The notes: generated by a model from the letters alone, not told the origin. Positions 34,197 through 43,212 are shown, numbered from the stretch's first letter. The stretch: DNA of 64,000 nt from Planomicrobium okeanokoites (GCF_003428875.1 NZ_QQRS01000002.1:310001-374000); one strand, 5' to 3'. Translations and numbers: made by a program.

Positions 34197-35165
34197 TTAA
34201 CGTTTTACGTCGCGGTTGGCCCCGGCTGGTTTCATGAAGCGTTCGACTGCCTCGAATGTCGGCAGCCCCTCGATGTCTCCGCTCACACCGACGACCATTG
34301 CACCGATTGCATTGGCGCGGCGGACCGTTTGTTCCAGCGGCTGTTCGCGCAGCAAGCCGCTGATGACACCTGCGGCGAAGCCGTCTCCGGCGCCGACAGG
34401 GTCGACGATGCGGTCTACTGGAAAGCCTTCAATGTAAGTTTTCTGCTCACCCGCGTGCAGGTAAGCGCCTTTATCACCAAGCTTGATGACCACAATTTTT
34501 TCATTGTCACCATCAGCGAGCGTCTCCGCCACTGCTTCGACGTCTGTTTCACCGGTCATCAGCTGGCCTTCATCGAGTCCAGGGAGGATGACATCGGCGT
34601 TTGCGGCAATTTCGTTGAACGTTTTCTTCGCCTCTTCAGCGCTCCACAATTTCAAGCGCAGATTCGGGTCAAAAACGATTTTCGTGCCATTGCGTTTCGC
34701 GATCTCGATTGCTTCCATAACAGTGGCGCGTGCCGAATCGCTTAGCGCCGGCGTGATACCGCTGATATGGAGAATGCGTGCCGCCGCAATCGCGCCGGCA
34801 TCCAGTTCTTCCGGCTGCATCAGACTGGCTGCAGACCCCTTCCGGTAATAATAGACGTTCATGTCTTCCGGCGATAATTGTTCCTTGAACAGGAGGCCAG
34901 TCGGCGCTTCATCCGTCTGCAGACAGGATGAAACGTCGACGCCTTCCCCGCGTATGCTTTTCACTACAAAACGCCCGAATGGGTCGTTGCCGAGTTTGCT
35001 GAACCAAGTGACGGAATGGCCAAGTCTCGTAAGGCCGATCGCGACATTTGATTCCGCTCCCCCGATTTTCTTTGGAAACTGATGGATGTATTCCAGCGGC
35101 AGCATCTGCTCAGGCTGGAACAGCACCATCGTTTCGCCAAATGTAAACACTTCTGATTTCTCCAT
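34197..35165 (-). CDS. kdgK: 2-dehydro-3-deoxygluconokinase (PfkB family)
   Basis: A 322-residue sugar kinase. The N-terminal FTFGETMVLFQPE and GGAESNVAIGLTRLG are typical of KdgK, and the PfkB signature with catalytic Asp is DPVGAGDGFAAGVISGLL. It phosphorylates 2-keto-3-deoxygluconate, or the galacto isomer, before aldol cleavage by the product of the next gene. GAGAAGG lies upstream. It belongs to the TRAP transporter operon, 38 bases after dctM. Confidence 0.92.
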   Translation of the reverse strand: MEKSEVFTFGETMVLFQPEQMLPLEYIHQFPKKIGGAESNVAIGLTRLGHSVTWFSKLGNDPFGRFVVKSIRGEGVDVSSCLQTDEAPTGLLFKEQLSPEDMNVYYYRKGSAASLMQPEELDAGAIAAARILHISGITPALSDSARATVMEAIEIAKRNGTKIVFDPNLRLKLWSAEEAKKTFNEIAANADVILPGLDEGQLMTGETDVEAVAETLADGDNEKIVVIKLGDKGAYLHAGEQKTYIEGFPVDRIVDPVGAGDGFAAGVISGLLREQPLEQTVRRANAIGAMVVGVSGDIEGLPTFEAVERFMKPAGANRDVKR

Positions 35166-35203
35166 TTAAGACACAACCTTCTCTAACGTAATTCCCGGTT
35201 TCA

Positions 35204-36478
35204 TTACTCCGGAATGAAGAACATCGTGATAGCCGGAACGAATGTCAGGAATAATAATGTGATGATCATTGAAAGGACGAATGGCAACACGGCGCGGGAC
35301 AGCGCTTCGATCGATACGCCGGAAATACCGGATGCGACGAATAAGTTGACTCCGACCGGTGGCGTGAAGAAACCGATTGCCAGGTTGACGACCATCAGGA
35401 TACCGAAATGGACCGGATCATAACCGATCTGGACTGCAATCGGAAGCAAGATCGGCGTCAGGATGATGATGGCGGCAAGTGTATCCATGAACATGCCGAC
35501 GACCAGCAACAATAGCATGATCAGCAGGATGATGACGTACTGGTTCGTGGAAATTGACAGCATCGCCTCAGCAATCTGGTTTGGCACCTGCTCGATTGTC
35601 AAAAGACGTCCGAAAGCGTTCGCCGTTCCGACGATGATCAGCACAGTCGCTGTCGTCAGCGCGGAATCGATGATGACTTTCGGCAAATCACGGATTTTCA
35701 ATGCGCGGTAAAGGATCATCGCTGCGAATAAACCGTAGACGACTGCAATGACAGCGGCTTCTGTCGGTGTGAAATAACCGCCGTAAATACCGCCGAGGAT
35801 GATGATCGGAATGAGCAATGCCCATTTCGCTTCCCAGAAAGCGACACCGATTTTTTTGAATGAAGTCTTTTCTTCAAGGCCTTTATAGCCTTTTCTCTTC
35901 GAATAGAAGTATGCCCATGCAATCATAGACAGACCTACAAGGATCCCGGGAACGATACCGGCGATGAAAAGATCGCCGATAGAAACGCTGCCGGTTACCC
36001 CGTAGATGACCATCGGGATACTCGGCGGGATGATGACACCGATCGATCCGGCTGCTGCTACAGTAGCCGTTGCGAATTTGATGTCATAACCCTGGCGCAC
36101 CATTGCCGGAATCATGATTCCGCCGATTGCCGCAACTGTTGCGGGACCGGAACCGGATATGGCTGCAAAGAACATACATGTGATGATTGTCGCAATGGCG
36201 AAGCCGCCGGTTCTGTTGCCGACCAGCGCGTTCGCTACATTGAAGAGGCGTTCGGAAATACCGCCCTTGCCCATGATTTCACCGGCAAGGATGAAGAACG
36301 GAACCGCCATTAACGGGAACGAATCGACAGATGTGATCAATTCCTTCGCGAGGAATTCGACCGGCAGACTGCCTGTATACATAATTGTGATAAGTGTTGA
36401 TAAGCCGATGGCGATACCGATTGGCACCGTCAGGATCAGCAAAAGCGCAAAGCTGCCAAATAACACTGCAATAGTCAT
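35204..36478 (-). CDS. dctM: TRAP transporter large permease DctM
   Basis: A 424-residue membrane protein with about 12 hydrophobic segments, the ion-coupled channel of a TRAP importer. DctM hallmarks are FPLMAVPFFILAGEIMGKGGISERL, SGSGPATVAAIG and ITPILLPIAVQIGYDPVHFGI. AGGAGG precedes the ATG. It is flanked by dctQ upstream and kdgK downstream. TRAP systems of this context import aldonates or uronates. Confidence 0.95.
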   Translation of the reverse strand: MTIAVLFGSFALLLILTVPIGIAIGLSTLITIMYTGSLPVEFLAKELITSVDSFPLMAVPFFILAGEIMGKGGISERLFNVANALVGNRTGGFAIATIITCMFFAAISGSGPATVAAIGGIMIPAMVRQGYDIKFATATVAAAGSIGVIIPPSIPMVIYGVTGSVSIGDLFIAGIVPGILVGLSMIAWAYFYSKRKGYKGLEEKTSFKKIGVAFWEAKWALLIPIIILGGIYGGYFTPTEAAVIAVVYGLFAAMILYRALKIRDLPKVIIDSALTTATVLIIVGTANAFGRLLTIEQVPNQIAEAMLSISTNQYVIILLIMLLLLVVGMFMDTLAAIIILTPILLPIAVQIGYDPVHFGILMVVNLAIGFFTPPVGVNLFVASGISGVSIEALSRAVLPFVLSMIITLLFLTFVPAITMFFIPE

Positions 36479-36511
36479 TCTATAAACCTCCTAGATGTTT
36501 CATTCCGGGAC

Positions 36512-37021
36512 CTACCCTAGTTTTTCGATTTGCTTATCCTGGTTCATTTCATGCTTTAACGCTTTGATGTGTTTCACAAGGTTCTGCACCAGACGGATCA
36601 GCGTCAAGCCCATGCCGACCGGTGTCGCCAGGTAGATGAGCCCCATCGGAATCTGGTTGGCCGGAGATTTCTGGCCGAATGCCAGCAGCTGGCTCGCTAT
36701 GTCGTAGCCATAGCGGATCACGAAGATGGCGAAAGCGATGAACAGCAGATTAGCGATGATCGTCAGAATGATTTTGCCTTTGTTTTTAAGTACCAATAGC
36801 AGGACATCCACTTTGATGTGACGGTCTTTTTTGACGCCGTAGCTGATGCCGATATAGACCAGCCAGATAAAGCTGTAGCGCGCCAATTCTTCAGTCCAGG
36901 ACAAAGAGCTGTCGAGTTGTCTCATGACCACTTGCAGGAAAATGACCGCTACCATGATCGTGGTAAAAAGCACCAATAGCACTTCTTCGATATGCCGGTC
37001 TAACCAATGTATGATTTTCAT
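36512..37021 (-). CDS. dctQ: TRAP transporter small permease DctQ
   Basis: A protein of about 169 residues with four transmembrane helices and the DctQ features WTEELARYSFIWLVYIGISYG. The start is ATG 37021 behind GAAGGAGA; a longer frame to 37039 is not needed. It bridges the receptor DctP and DctM. It lies between dctP, from which it is separated by a terminator-like hairpin, and dctM. Confidence 0.9.
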   Translation of the reverse strand: MKIIHWLDRHIEEVLLVLFTTIMVAVIFLQVVMRQLDSSLSWTEELARYSFIWLVYIGISYGVKKDRHIKVDVLLLVLKNKGKIILTIIANLLFIAFAIFVIRYGYDIASQLLAFGQKSPANQIPMGLIYLATPVGMGLTLIRLVQNLVKHIKALKHEMNQDKQIEKLG

Positions 37022-37101
37022 GTCGGTCTCCTTCATCAATAAAATTTTATTTGTCTACAAGGGGAGTAGAAAGATGTAAATTCCATTTCCAGAAAAGCAA
37101 G

Positions 37102-37137
37102 AAAACGGCTTTGAGGAAATATTCCTCCTCAAAGCCG
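37102..37137 (-). terminator. Hairpin with short T run between dctP and dctQ
   Basis: CGGCTTTGAGGA (37106-37117) pairs with TCCTCAAAGCCG (37126-37137) and four T follow on the minus strand. It probably acts as a leaky terminator that raises receptor over permease levels. Confidence 0.75.
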
Positions 37138-37148
37138 CTGCCTATTTA

Positions 37149-38207
37149 TTATTCTGCCAATTCTGCTTCAGCTTCTGCGACAGCGTCGTAGACTTCCTGA
37201 ACAGTTTCTTTACCGATTTTTTCTGCGTACTCATCAAGGACCGGCTGAACGATTTTCACCATTTCCGCACGGGCTTCAGGAGATACTTCGTTGTAGTTCA
37301 TGCCTTCAGCTTTCAATTCGTCAGCATATTCCGCAACAGCTTCACGGTTAAGTTCACGGTTCATTTTACCCGCTTCAACAGCCGCTTCTGTTACGATTGT
37401 CTGCTGCTCTTCAGTCAAGCCATCAAAGAATTCCTTGCTCATCAAGAATACGAATGGGCTGTAGATATGGTGTGTTGTAGAAACGTAATCCTGTACTTCG
37501 TAGAAACCTTGCAGGTAGATTGTCGGGATCGGGTTTTCCTGTCCATCGACAGTACCTTGCTGCATTGCTGTAAACAATTCACCGAATGCCATTGGCGTCG
37601 GGTTAGCTCCAAGTGCTTTGAAAGCGTCAAGGTGCAGATCGTTTTCCATTGTACGCAATTTCAAGCCTTCGAAATCACTTGCAGATTCGATTGCGCGTTC
37701 GCTGTTCGTTACATCACGGAATCCATTTTCCCAGTAAGCAAGGCCGACAAGGTTCTGGTCTTCCAATTTATCAAGAAATTTCTGTCCGACTTCGCCGTCC
37801 AATACTTTATCCGCTACTTGCTCGTTCGGGAACAGGAACGGGAAATCGAATACGCTGTATTCAGGTACAAAGTTAGCGATTGGTGCCGTTGAAGGAATTG
37901 TTACTTCCTGTGAACCAAGCTGCAACGCTTCAGTCATTGCGCGGTCATCGCCCAATTGGCTGCTGTGGTAAGTTTCAACTTTGATCGCGCCGTCAGTTTT
38001 CTCTTCAACAATTTTTTTCCATTCCAATAATGCCAGGTATTGCGGGTGTGAATCGTTAAGGCCGATACCAGCGCGGATTGTTTTTGTTTCGCCTGATCCT
38101 TCGCCTTCGCTTGCCGAACCTTCAGATGCTTCGTCGTTTCCGCCTCCGCATGCTGCAAGAACCAATACCATCATTGCCAATACGAATAAAGAAAAAATCT
38201 TTTTCAT
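37149..38207 (-). CDS. dctP: TRAP transporter receptor lipoprotein DctP
   Basis: A 352-residue solute receptor. The lipobox is LVLAAC, followed by a Gly/Ser/Glu linker and the DctP fold beginning IRAGIGLNDSHPQYLAL. The carboxylate-binding Arg is probably in GLKLRTMENDLH. AAAGGGGAG lies before the ATG. The genomic context (kdgK, eda, dgoD, gnd) predicts an aldonate or related sugar acid as ligand. Confidence 0.94.
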   Translation of the reverse strand: MKKIFSLFVLAMMVLVLAACGGGNDEASEGSASEGEGSGETKTIRAGIGLNDSHPQYLALLEWKKIVEEKTDGAIKVETYHSSQLGDDRAMTEALQLGSQEVTIPSTAPIANFVPEYSVFDFPFLFPNEQVADKVLDGEVGQKFLDKLEDQNLVGLAYWENGFRDVTNSERAIESASDFEGLKLRTMENDLHLDAFKALGANPTPMAFGELFTAMQQGTVDGQENPIPTIYLQGFYEVQDYVSTTHHIYSPFVFLMSKEFFDGLTEEQQTIVTEAAVEAGKMNRELNREAVAEYADELKAEGMNYNEVSPEARAEMVKIVQPVLDEYAEKIGKETVQEVYDAVAEAEAELAE

Positions 38208-38285
38208 GTCAGTCTCCCCTTTTTCATGTTTTATTTGGTGTAAAATTTGTAAAAGATTTTATGTGGTGAAGCGTGTGTAACTGAA

Positions 38286-39182
38286 CTATTTTTTGACGAC
38301 TGCGTGGCCGCCGAATTCATTGCGGAGCGCTGCTACGACTTTACCGGTGAAGGTATCGTCTTCCTGTGAACGGTAGCGCATCAGCAGTGACATGGTGATG
38401 ACCGGTGCCGGCACCTGAAGGTCAAGTGCGGTTTCAACCGTCCATTTCCCTTCACCCGAAGAGTTCATGACGCCGCGGATCTCTTCCAGTTTCGGATCTT
38501 TCGAAAATGCGCTTTCGACCAATTCCATCAGCCATGAGCGGATGACGGAACCGTTGTTCCAGACTTTCGCCACGCCTTCCAGGTCATAATCGTACTCGCT
38601 CTTCTCGAGGATATCGAAGCCTTCAGCCATCGCCTGCATCATGCCGTACTCGATGCCGTTATGGATCATCTTAAGGAAATGTCCGCTGCCGAGTTCGCCG
38701 GTATAGAAATAACCGTTTTCGACAGAAACGCTCTTGATGACCGGTTCGATGATTTTAAATGCTTCAGGGTCGCCGCCGATCATTGTGCAGATTCCTTCAC
38801 GCGCGCCGGAAACACCGCCGCTTGTTCCGCAATCCATGAAGTGGATGCCTTTTTCTTTCAGGCTTTCACCCAGTCTCACCGATTCTTTATAATTGGAGTT
38901 GCCTCCATCGATGATGATGTCGCCTTCGTCAAGAAGCGGTTTTAATGTCGCAATGACATTTTCCGTAATCTCGCCGTGCGGCACCAGCATCATCAAAACG
39001 CGGGGTTTTTCTAATTGCTGAACGACTTCTTCGAGTGAATATGCGCCAATCGCGCCATCAGCCGCGATTTTGTCGACTTGCTCACTGTTTGCATCGTGCG
39101 CCACTACCTGATGGCCATTGTCCATCATGTTCAACGCCAGGTTGTAGCCCATCTTGCCGACGCCTATCATTGCTAATTTCAT
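38286..39182 (-). CDS. gnd: 6-phosphogluconate dehydrogenase, decarboxylating, short YqeC type
   Basis: A 298-residue enzyme of the short, often NAD-dependent Gnd family (like Bacillus YqeC, and unlike the 470-residue GntZ). The nucleotide site is IGVGKMGYNLALNMMDNGHQVVAHDAN, where the Asp favours NAD. The catalytic Lys/Asn region is SGHFLKMIHNGIEYGMMQ. It produces ribulose 5-phosphate from 6-phosphogluconate. AAAGGGG precedes the ATG. It follows the SDR gene in the same unit. Confidence 0.93.
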   Translation of the reverse strand: MKLAMIGVGKMGYNLALNMMDNGHQVVAHDANSEQVDKIAADGAIGAYSLEEVVQQLEKPRVLMMLVPHGEITENVIATLKPLLDEGDIIIDGGNSNYKESVRLGESLKEKGIHFMDCGTSGGVSGAREGICTMIGGDPEAFKIIEPVIKSVSVENGYFYTGELGSGHFLKMIHNGIEYGMMQAMAEGFDILEKSEYDYDLEGVAKVWNNGSVIRSWLMELVESAFSKDPKLEEIRGVMNSSGEGKWTVETALDLQVPAPVITMSLLMRYRSQEDDTFTGKVVAALRNEFGGHAVVKK

Positions 39183-39295
39183 GCTTGTAACCCCTTTCTT
39201 TCCACTTCAGAAAACATTCGGCGCCCGTCAAACTTTATCGTATGCCGCTGTCCATTTCAAGAAGTATTTTATTATTTTTTTGCTGTTTTAGTGAT

Positions 39296-40117
39296 TTATC
39301 TTCCGAGCCAGCCCCCGTCCACCGGAATGGTGATGCCGTGGAGATAATCGGAAGCAGCGGAAGCCAGAAAAATGGCTGCCCCTTGCATATCCTCAGGTTT
39401 GCCCCAGCGTCCCGCCGGAATGCGTTCAAGGATTTGGCGGTTGCGCGTTTCGTCAGCCAGCAATGCCGTATTCATCTCCGTATCCATATAGCCCGGAGCG
39501 ATGGCATTGACGTTGACGCCGCGATGCGCCCATTCATTGGCCAGCGATTTCGTAAACTGGATCACGGCTCCTTTGCTCGCCGCGTAAGCAGGAACCCGAA
39601 GGCCGCCCTGGTAAGAAAGCAGCGAAGCCAGATTGATAATCTTGCCTCTGCCGTTTTCCAGCATATGCGCCCCGAATGTCTGGCACATGAAGAATGCCGC
39701 ATTGGCGTTGACGTCCATTACAAAATCCCAGTCCTGCTTAGGGAAATCGGTTGAATCATGCCGCTTTTGAACACCGGCATTGTTGATGAGGATGTCGATG
39801 CTGCCAGTCAATTCCTTGCAGCGCTCCAGCAACTCGCCGTACTGTTCAAAATTCAGCAAGTCGAATTCGACTTTTGCCGCTTTCACGCCGAGTTTTCGAA
39901 TTTCATCCAGCACCGCTTCATCGATGGTTCTTGCAACAACGACGATATCCGCTCCTGCTCTCGCCAATCCCAGTGAAATTTCTTTCCCGAGCCCCCGGTT
40001 GCCGCCGGTGATCACCGCGGTTTTTCCTGTCAGATCAAAAAGTGATTGATTGATAATCGAACCCCCGCTTTCTGCCGTCGGCTTGATGGTGTGTGTTGAA
40101 TTTTCCAGTGCCAACAT
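39296..40117 (-). CDS. SDR dehydrogenase, KduD/gluconate 5-dehydrogenase type
   Basis: A classical SDR with VITGGNRGLGKEISLGLA, NNAGVQKR, the catalytic YAASKGA and the ending GITIPVDGGWLGR. It resembles 2-deoxy-D-gluconate 3-dehydrogenase (KduD) or gluconate 5-dehydrogenase. It is the first gene of the aldonate operon. The true start is unclear: the ATG at 40117 has no ribosome site and gives an odd 20-residue extension, whereas an AUU at 40057 (SLFDLTGK follows soon after) has GGGGG just upstream. I list the ATG but suspect initiation near 40057. Confidence 0.85.
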   Translation of the reverse strand: MLALENSTHTIKPTAESGGSIINQSLFDLTGKTAVITGGNRGLGKEISLGLARAGADIVVVARTIDEAVLDEIRKLGVKAAKVEFDLLNFEQYGELLERCKELTGSIDILINNAGVQKRHDSTDFPKQDWDFVMDVNANAAFFMCQTFGAHMLENGRGKIINLASLLSYQGGLRVPAYAASKGAVIQFTKSLANEWAHRGVNVNAIAPGYMDTEMNTALLADETRNRQILERIPAGRWGKPEDMQGAAIFLASAASDYLHGITIPVDGGWLGR

Positions 40118-40122
40118 ATATT

Positions 40123-40139
40123 ACGGAAATAAATTCCGT
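40123..40139. promoter_or_regulatory. Operator copy A of the aldonate operon
   Basis: A perfect 17-bp inverted repeat ACGGAA-ATAAA-TTCCGT just before the first gene. Two related sites lie at 40243 and 40309. Confidence 0.7.
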
Positions 40140-40230
40140 GGTGCTATTCAGTTAATAATGCGTTTACCTCGCGAAATCGTGAAGGTAATTTCGTTTGAAA
40201 GAAAAGAATGTAAACCCTTCCATAAACTTT

Positions 40231-40259
40231 ATTATAAAGCGTACGGAAATTATTTCAAC
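40231..40259 (-). promoter_or_regulatory. Promoter of the aldonate operon with operator copy B in the spacer
   Basis: On the minus strand a -35 TTGAAA (40253-40258) and a perfect -10 TATAAT (40231-40236) are 16 bases apart. The operator half-site ACGGAA (40243-40248) lies inside this spacer, with the other half overlapping the -35. A bound repressor would block the polymerase directly. The start point is near 40224. Confidence 0.75.
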
Positions 40260-40308
40260 CATTATTTTAAATTATCGAAAAATGTTTTATCTAAATGCAA
40301 TGTTACTT

Positions 40309-40325
40309 ACGGAATTTAGTTCCAT
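40309..40325. promoter_or_regulatory. Operator copy C of the aldonate operon
   Basis: ACGGAA-TTTAG-TTCCAT, the same half-sites and the same 5-base spacer as copy A, about 50 bases upstream of the -35. It could support looping with copy A. Confidence 0.6.
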
Positions 40326-40439
40326 GCGACTGGGTAACCGGTAGGAAGAGATGTGGAGATTAGGGGAAGTTGCCACTTTATTGGAGATAGGAAAACCGCC
40401 TAGTGGATTGGCTGGAGTTATAGGTGTGGGTGAAATACG

Positions 40440-40480
40440 TTGAGTGATCATAGAATCGTTTGAGTGACCATAGAAATTTT
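40440..40480. repeat. Two-unit direct repeat, 20 bp
   Basis: TTGAGTGATCATAGAATCGT is followed immediately by TTGAGTGACCATAGAAATTT. The two 20-bp units differ at a few positions. The unit length matches the larger arrays in this window, but the sequence does not. Confidence 0.7.
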
Positions 40481-40525
40481 TCTAGCCTTCCACTGATTAA
40501 ATTTCCACTTCCTTTTAGCCAAAAA

Positions 40526-40567
40526 CAAAAAGCGGCAGGCTTTTCGTAGACGAAAAACCTGCCGCTT
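40526..40567 (-). terminator. Terminator of the pabA-pabBC operon
   Basis: AAGCGGCAGG pairs with CCTGCCGCTT, with an inner TTTTCG/CGAAAA stem and a T-rich tail on the minus strand. Confidence 0.9.
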
Positions 40568-40577
40568 CATTTTTTCT

Positions 40578-42320
40578 TCAAATCATTTCCACCCGCAGCC
40601 AGCCACGGACGCTATTGATGAACCAAACAGCATTATAATCTACAAGTTCATCTCTGCGGATGACTTTTTCCTTAATTTCTCCTGCATCCAATAACTGCTG
40701 GCGGAAAGTCCCCGGCAATAATCCGCAGCTCACGGGCGGCGTGAAAAACTCTCCATCTTTTTCGACTGCCAGATTGCCGATCGCAAATTCCGTGAGTTCC
40801 TGTCTTTCATTCCATAATAATACCGAAAAAGCATCCGCCGGCACTGTTTCCGCGGCTTGTTCATAAACCTGGCGGTACGTGGTTTTATGATAAAGAAATG
40901 GATTCCCGCTGTCGATGGCGGCGTCAGCCAGACTGCAATGCACCGGCTCAGTGATTGTCGCCGTTTCCTGCGCCTCCATATTGAACTCGCCTGTGCGGCT
41001 GAGCAATAACCGTACTTTGAAGGTCCCCTGCGGAAATTCCTTTGCAAGTTCGGAAAGGCTTGTGATTATCGCCGCTTCATCCACTGGGAAATTAAAATAA
41101 GCGGCAGAGTCGAGCATCCTCTTCATATGATAAGAGTGTAATGGATACGTTCTATTCTCAAGCTTCAGCGATTCAAGCAGCTCGAACTCTGGCCTGCGCG
41201 TTGTCAGCACTTCGGCTTTCGTCTGCAGTTCTTTGAATTCGCCTTCCGAAGTCGAATCCCAAGTCACTCCCCCACCAACGCCGTAACGCGCGCGATTCGT
41301 TTCCTTGTCAACAACCACTGTGCGGATCGGCACACTGAACACTGCATCTTTAGCTGGCGTTATGTATCCGATAGCCCCGCAATATACTTCCCGCGGTGTC
41401 GACTCAAGTGCCGCGATCGTCTCCATCGTGCTGATTTTCGGTGCGCCGGTGATTGACCCGCAAGGAAATAAAGCCTTGAACCAGTCCATCATCGTTAAAT
41501 CCGGAGTAAGCTCCGCCGTGATTGTCGACGTCATCTGGTGGACGGTCGGATACGTTTCCACTTCGAACAGTTTGTCGACTTTGACCGATCCTCTCTTCGC
41601 AAGACGGCTCATATCATTTCGAAGCAGGTCCACGATCATCAGGTTCTCTGCCCGCTCTTTTTCAGAAGCCCGCAGTTTGGCAATGTGCATCTTGTCTTCA
41701 TCGAGTGTGCGGCCTCTTGGAGCTGTGCCTTTCATCGGCTTGGTTGTCAGCTTGCCATTCTGCACTTTGAAGAAAAGCTCAGGTGAAGCGGACAGGATGC
41801 TGTAATCGCCGATATTGAGATAAGCACCATAGCCTGCCTGTTGATTACGCGCCAGCTGGCGGTAAAACGCGAAATCACTGCCACTGAAATCCGCATGCAG
41901 CCTTTCAGTGTAATTGACTTGGTAAGTATGGCCTTCCGCAATCGCGTTTTTGATGCTGGCAATGCCATTTTTATAATGCGCTGGCGAGCCAGTGAGCTTC
42001 CAGTCGCCAACTGAGTAAGTATCAGAATCGGATAAACTCTCTTTCCTAACGTCAGGGTTTTTATAAATCCCAAACCATAATAATGGAAGGGAAGCGATTT
42101 CGCGGGTTTTCATTTCAGGGTGAAAAGCCGGTGCCGCTTCGTACGAGACAAATCCAGCGGCGTAATAGCCCCGCTCTGTAGCCTGATCGATTTCTTCTAT
42201 AATAGAAGGAACTTCTGAAAGCTCCCTTGTTTGCAGAATCCGAACCGGCTCTGAAAATGCGAGCGGTTCAATGTTTCCCTGCTCGTTTTGAAACTCAAAA
42301 AGAAGATAGGGTTTCTTCAT
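40578..42320 (-). CDS. pabB: Aminodeoxychorismate synthase component I fused to aminodeoxychorismate lyase (PabB-PabC)
   Basis: A 580-residue fusion. Residues about 1-365 are the chorismate-binding PabB domain, with KPMKGTAPRGRT and GSITGAPKISTMETIAALE. Residues about 375-580 form a class IV aminotransferase-fold lyase (PabC), with the likely PLP Lys in YHKTTYRQ. Together with PabA it makes p-aminobenzoate for folate. The ATG at 42320 is used because AAGGAG lies 8-9 bases upstream; the ATG at 42329 is too close to it. It overlaps the end of pabA. The fusion is known in other bacteria. Confidence 0.93.
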   Translation of the reverse strand: MKKPYLLFEFQNEQGNIEPLAFSEPVRILQTRELSEVPSIIEEIDQATERGYYAAGFVSYEAAPAFHPEMKTREIASLPLLWFGIYKNPDVRKESLSDSDTYSVGDWKLTGSPAHYKNGIASIKNAIAEGHTYQVNYTERLHADFSGSDFAFYRQLARNQQAGYGAYLNIGDYSILSASPELFFKVQNGKLTTKPMKGTAPRGRTLDEDKMHIAKLRASEKERAENLMIVDLLRNDMSRLAKRGSVKVDKLFEVETYPTVHQMTSTITAELTPDLTMMDWFKALFPCGSITGAPKISTMETIAALESTPREVYCGAIGYITPAKDAVFSVPIRTVVVDKETNRARYGVGGGVTWDSTSEGEFKELQTKAEVLTTRRPEFELLESLKLENRTYPLHSYHMKRMLDSAAYFNFPVDEAAIITSLSELAKEFPQGTFKVRLLLSRTGEFNMEAQETATITEPVHCSLADAAIDSGNPFLYHKTTYRQVYEQAAETVPADAFSVLLWNERQELTEFAIGNLAVEKDGEFFTPPVSCGLLPGTFRQQLLDAGEIKEKVIRRDELVDYNAVWFINSVRGWLRVEMI

Positions 42321-42921
42321 CTGCCGCATCTCCTTTCTGCGCTGACTTCCAGGCTTTCGCTTGCTCGCAGGCGCTTTTCAACATCTGAAAGCCATCGAGC
42401 GTCATGATGGATTCGGGATGAAACTGAATGCCGGTTATGGGCAATTCAAGATGGCGGACGGCCATCACTGACCCGTCATTTGTTTGGGCAGTGATTTCCA
42501 GGCAGTCCGGCATTGACCCTGCTTGAGCTTCCAATGAATGATAGCGGGTAATTTGTGTCGGCGAATGGATGCCTTCAAACAACCCTCTCCTATCGTGAGT
42601 CATCTCGAATACCTTGCCATGGACGGGCTGGCTGCCTTTGACAATGGCACCGCCGAAATATTCGACAATCGCCTGATGGCCGAGGCAGACGCCTAAAATC
42701 GGCATTTTGCACCCCAGCTTTTCAAGCACTTCGCGGCTGGCCCCTTCCATTGAAGGACGGCCGGGACCAGGCGACAGGACGATGAGGTCCGGAGCCAGTT
42801 TGTCGATTTCTTCTGCCGTGATTTCGGCATTCTGAAAAACCCGCACTTCGGGGTCTAGCTGTTCAAAATAATGCACAAGATTATATGTGAATGAATCGTA
42901 ATTATCGATAATAAGAATCAT
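42295..42921 (-). CDS. pabA: Aminodeoxychorismate/anthranilate synthase glutamine amidotransferase (PabA)
   Basis: A 208-residue class I glutamine amidotransferase. The nucleophile is in GVCLGHQAIVEYFGG and the His-Glu pair is in GIQFHPESIMT. It starts MILIIDNYDSFTYNL, typical of PabA/TrpG, with GAGGTG eight bases before the ATG at 42921; the longer frame to 43050 is not coding. It overlaps pabBC by 26 bases. No trp genes are nearby, so folate is the clearer role; dual use for tryptophan is possible. Confidence 0.92.
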   Translation of the reverse strand: MILIIDNYDSFTYNLVHYFEQLDPEVRVFQNAEITAEEIDKLAPDLIVLSPGPGRPSMEGASREVLEKLGCKMPILGVCLGHQAIVEYFGGAIVKGSQPVHGKVFEMTHDRRGLFEGIHSPTQITRYHSLEAQAGSMPDCLEITAQTNDGSVMAVRHLELPITGIQFHPESIMTLDGFQMLKSACEQAKAWKSAQKGDAADEETLSSF

Positions 42922-43062
42922 GGAAAACACCTCTTCAATAAGGTTGTTAGGCTGTTTCATTATACGTGTTTCACCGGATAATTGAAAAGCGGACTTCTGC
43001 CCAAATATCAGATTGTATCTGAACTGCAAGAAGCCATGGAAAGGATTCAAGGCCAGCTTGCG

Positions 43063-43183
43063 TTTATCGGCGATTTTTTGGGATTTATCGGCGATTTTCG
43101 GAGGTTTATCGGCGATTTTTCATGGTTTATCGGCGATTTTTTTGCTTTTATCGGCGATTTTTCATGGTTTATCGGCGATTCCT
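43063..43183. repeat. Tandem array, six 21-bp units (TTTATCGGCGATTTTT)
   Basis: Units start at 43063, 43084, 43105, 43126, 43147 and 43168, exactly 21 bp apart, with consensus TTTATCGGCGATTTTT plus five variable bases. Because 21 is a multiple of three, it keeps frames open and would encode a FIGDF heptad repeat on one strand, but there is no ribosome site. It lies between pabA and the amidase gene. Confidence 0.92.
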
Positions 43184-43212
43184 TAAAATCCACAAGCCAC
43201 ACTCAAGTCCCA

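Noticed and set aside
40208-40225. CcpA (cre) site near the aldonate promoter
   Set aside because: TGTAAACCCTTCCA has at least two mismatches to the consensus, including the central CG, so it is not convincing.
43063-43183. CRISPR array
   Set aside because: The repeat unit is only 20-21 bp including five variable bases, there are no spacers of 30 bp or more, and no cas gene is in the window.
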